Assembly (NCBI GenBank): GCA_023653625.1
Contig: CM042893.1
Coordinates: 14,243,501-14,307,500, forward strand
DNA length: 64,000 bases
Source of the DNA: Triadica sebifera
Taxonomy: Eukaryota > Streptophyta > Magnoliopsida > Malpighiales > Euphorbiaceae
Direction: 5' to 3'
Of the stretch, positions 61,547 to 64,000 are shown in pieces. Made by a program: the position numbers and the translations under genes. Each line of letters opens with the position of its first letter. The first letter of the stretch is position 1. The notes under the pieces are model-generated. The model made no database searches. It was given only the letters and a program-made list of their open reading frames with translations, and had not been told where the DNA came from.

Positions 61547-62865
61547 ATGCAAGAGATGAGAGAAAAAGGACTGTTTCGATGTATAATGCTGTTTCTTTGC
61601 TACTTTATTCGATTGATTTCAGCTACAGTGGTTCTAAAACCCTTATTATTTTCCTTCCCAGACCTTCCTGCCAAATTCGGTAACTTTCTTTTAATTTCAT
61701 TGCATTTTTGCTTTTACTTTATCCATTCTTTTTTCTTTTTTTTTTTTCTTTTTTGATTTTATTTGATTTTATTTCAATTTTCAGCTGCTGGCCTCAATTA
61801 CTCTGCTAGATGCGGAGCTTTGCATTTGGCAAATCCTATGGACGCTTGTTCTTCGCTCCGCAATCGCATTTCATCGAATGGAAATGAGCAAGCAAGATTC
61901 GTTTTGATTGAAAGAGGTGAATGTCCTTTCGAGAATAAAGTTCGAAATGCTCAGAATGCTGGATTTCGTGCTGCCATTGTCTATGATAATAGAGATATGG
62001 GCAATTTGATTTACAGTAAGTTTGCAATCTTCTAAATGTAAATTTTAGGCTATCTTAATGGATATTATGTGTAAATATTGAATGTAAATAGTTTATTCTA
62101 TTTGCTCCTTTGTTAAAGAAGCGAGATTAATTCTTGCTTTTTTGGTTATTTATGAGGAATATGCTATTTCCTGCTTGCAGTGATGATGAAACCTGAGGGC
62201 ATCAAGGTACCTGCCATTTTTGTTTCGAAGATGGCTGGTGAAATTTTGAAGGAACATGCTCGGGGGAAGGAAGGCGAATGTTGCATTTACTCGTCTCATT
62301 TTGAAATTGAGAGACCATGGACTGTTTTAGCAATATCATTTCTTTCTCTTCTTGTTATTTTAGCTTTCCTCTTGATGGCCTTTGTCTTGCCCAGACATTG
62401 CTTTCATTCGCAGCAAATGAATTTGCACCGCAAATGTGTAGACCTGCGAATGTTGGAAGGGCTTCCACGCTTCACTTTCCACTCTGCTCATTTGAATCTC
62501 AGCCATAGTGGAGAAACTTGTGCGATTTGCATTGAGGATTACAGAGATGGGGAAATCCTTAAAGTTCTCCCTTGCCAACATGGTAGGATTTCATTGTTTT
62601 GTTATCATCAACACCTGTAAACTTGTTCTAAGACTATTATATTAAGCTATGAATCACTTTGCTATCTGCATCCCTCTTCTCCTCAGCATATAAAATTGCA
62701 AAGTTACAGGTCAATAATGATGTTCATTTGTTACTAGCAGAATTTCATTCGAGCTGTGCGGACTCATGGCTGACTAAGTGGGGAACATTCTGCCCAGTCT
62801 GCAAATTTGACATGAAAGCCAAATTTGTATTTCCTGAGGTGAGTGCACAAAAAGATCATCGTTAG
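61547..62865 (+). CDS. RMR1: RMR-type receptor homology-transmembrane-RING protein
   Basis: Four exons: 61547-61679, 61785-62015, 62181-62582, 62741-62865 (last exon read through to TAG). A signal peptide (FRCIMLFLCYFIRLISA) is followed by the PA domain (residues about 45-165: VLIERGECPFENKVRNAQNAGF, KVPAIFVSK). A transmembrane segment (WTVLAISFLSLLVILAFLLM) follows, then a cytosolic RING-H2 finger with CAICIEDY, LPCQHEFHSSC and CPVC in C3H2C3 order. Plant RMR proteins sort storage proteins to the vacuole. Exon 4 also carries a strong donor (GAG/GTGAGT at 62838), so the last nine residues may be replaced or lost by splicing. Compared with longer RMRs, the Ser-rich cytosolic tail is nearly absent. 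Confidence 0.92.
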
Positions 62866-64000
62866 ATTTTGGTGTGCCATGGCGGAATTATTTGTTTATT
62901 TATTTTTGCGGTTGGGGGGTGTTGAATATTTCTTTGATTGGGGTTATTTGTTGTTATGTTGGCACATCTTCTCTTGTGCATGGATCTTGATGTATGGCCA
63001 ATCTTAGCTGTTTATACGGTCATGATTTCCAGGACTCACACACGGAATCTTATTCTTTTCAAAATCATGTACCCAATTGCAAAACCAAGAGTACAGAAAC
63101 TAACTACCAGTTAAGCAATACATAAGTTATCTTATTTGCTTAAATTGATGTCATTTGCCGAACTTTTTTTTCGTGACATTAACCTGTAGACAAGGAGGAA
63201 TATTCCTCAATCTGTAAGTCAAAGCTGTCTGATCCGACCTATGTTTTAGTTGTTTCAGTTCAAACTGTAAAGCTTTGTTTATGTGGTGTTTCCTTGAACA
63301 CATATGCAAAAAGTCTAACACCTGTGGAAGAAGCCACTTATACTCTTTGCTTCAACTTCTCACATGTTGGGTAAGGCTAGAAAAAGATATCGTAAGGGCA
63401 ATGTATTGTCTGGAGATGAGGAACTGAGAATTGATTTACCTATATAGCAAAAACCAAGGTCATTTTATGGTTACTTCACTGATTGACTAAAATACTCTTG
63501 TCCAGAAAAGTTGTTGTCCATTAGTGCATAGGGGGTAATATTAGGTATTTATAAAGGGCCAAAGGAGACAGTAGACAGTAGATATGAATTTTTCTAGTTG
63601 TACCAGCTAAACAATGTAAGATTTGCCTATATGTCTCTGCTTTCAGACAGAATTATTTACCATTAAGCAATATTATGCTTATTCTTGTTGAATGCTTTTT
63701 ATCTTCTTGTCATAGGTCTAGAGGAAACCTGGATTCAGATGTTAAAGAATGCAGCAGATGGTTTAACTAGCTTTTTATCAGGTAAGCTGTATATCATTCC
63801 TTTGAAATGAATTCTAACCTCAACATAGCAGATCAGCTAATTAATCGTTTGATGTAATAGACAAATAATTGAAAAAAAAAATAGCTGGGAAATTTTATGG
63901 AGAGAAAGATGGAGAGAGCTTGAACTCTTCTAAATATCTGTCAAGGTGTGGTAATATTAGCATATTATCAATGCTTTGATCACAAGGCATACTTCAAATT
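62866..64000 (+). other. 3' UTR / downstream region of the RMR gene
   Basis: A possible extra exon with good splice sites lies at about 63717-63781 (TCATAG/GTCTAG to TATCAG/GTAAGC). Joined to 62838 it would give a Val then a stop, so it would be a spliced 3' UTR. Nothing else recognised up to the window end. Confidence 0.45.

Overview
The window is nuclear DNA of a flowering plant. The protein-coding genes carry GT-AG introns, the best-matched families are plant families, and the spaces between genes are very AT-rich and full of plant retrotransposons and miniature transposons. The gene sequences look like those of a eudicot, perhaps a rosid, but I cannot name the species. Gene models were built by eye from reading frames and splice sites, with no alignment or transcript data.

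Left third (1-16000): a retrotransposon cluster. Bases 1-2185 are part of a long LTR on the minus strand that has inserted into the gag region of a truncated copia copy (2186-3712). A nearly complete but dead Ty1/copia element follows at 4860-10078, with both LTRs and a matching 5-bp target duplication. A miniature transposon with a long (TA)n lies at 11193-11930. A decayed L1-type LINE (about 11937-15930) is itself split by another miniature element.

Middle (16000-43000): a calmodulin-lysine N-methyltransferase gene (16263-24247, +) carries a 3.36-kb solo LTR in its fifth intron and shows two possible lesions. A predicted GPI-anchored thaumatin-like protein gene lies at 28353-30452 (-). About 12 kb of AT-rich DNA follows, containing a tiny TRIM retrotransposon (35995-36400) and several MITE-like repeats.

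Right third (43000-64000): the gene-rich part. In order it holds a cold-shock-domain/zinc-knuckle RNA-binding protein (43080-43844, -), a nodulin-like/MFS transporter (45584-47672, +), a SAG12-type papain cysteine protease (48345-49456, +), an oligopeptide transporter (50246-56087, -), an NSUN-family RNA m5C methyltransferase (57889-61189, -) and an RMR-type PA-TM-RING protein (from 61547, +). The last two are a head-to-head pair separated by only 357 bp.

The genes do not form one pathway; this is an ordinary plant gene neighbourhood with transposon nests. I found no convincing previously undescribed system. The most informative points are the nested insertions with exact target duplications, the lesions in the calmodulin methyltransferase gene, the variant catalytic motif of the NSUN protein, and two miniature elements with 8-bp target duplications inside one transporter intron.
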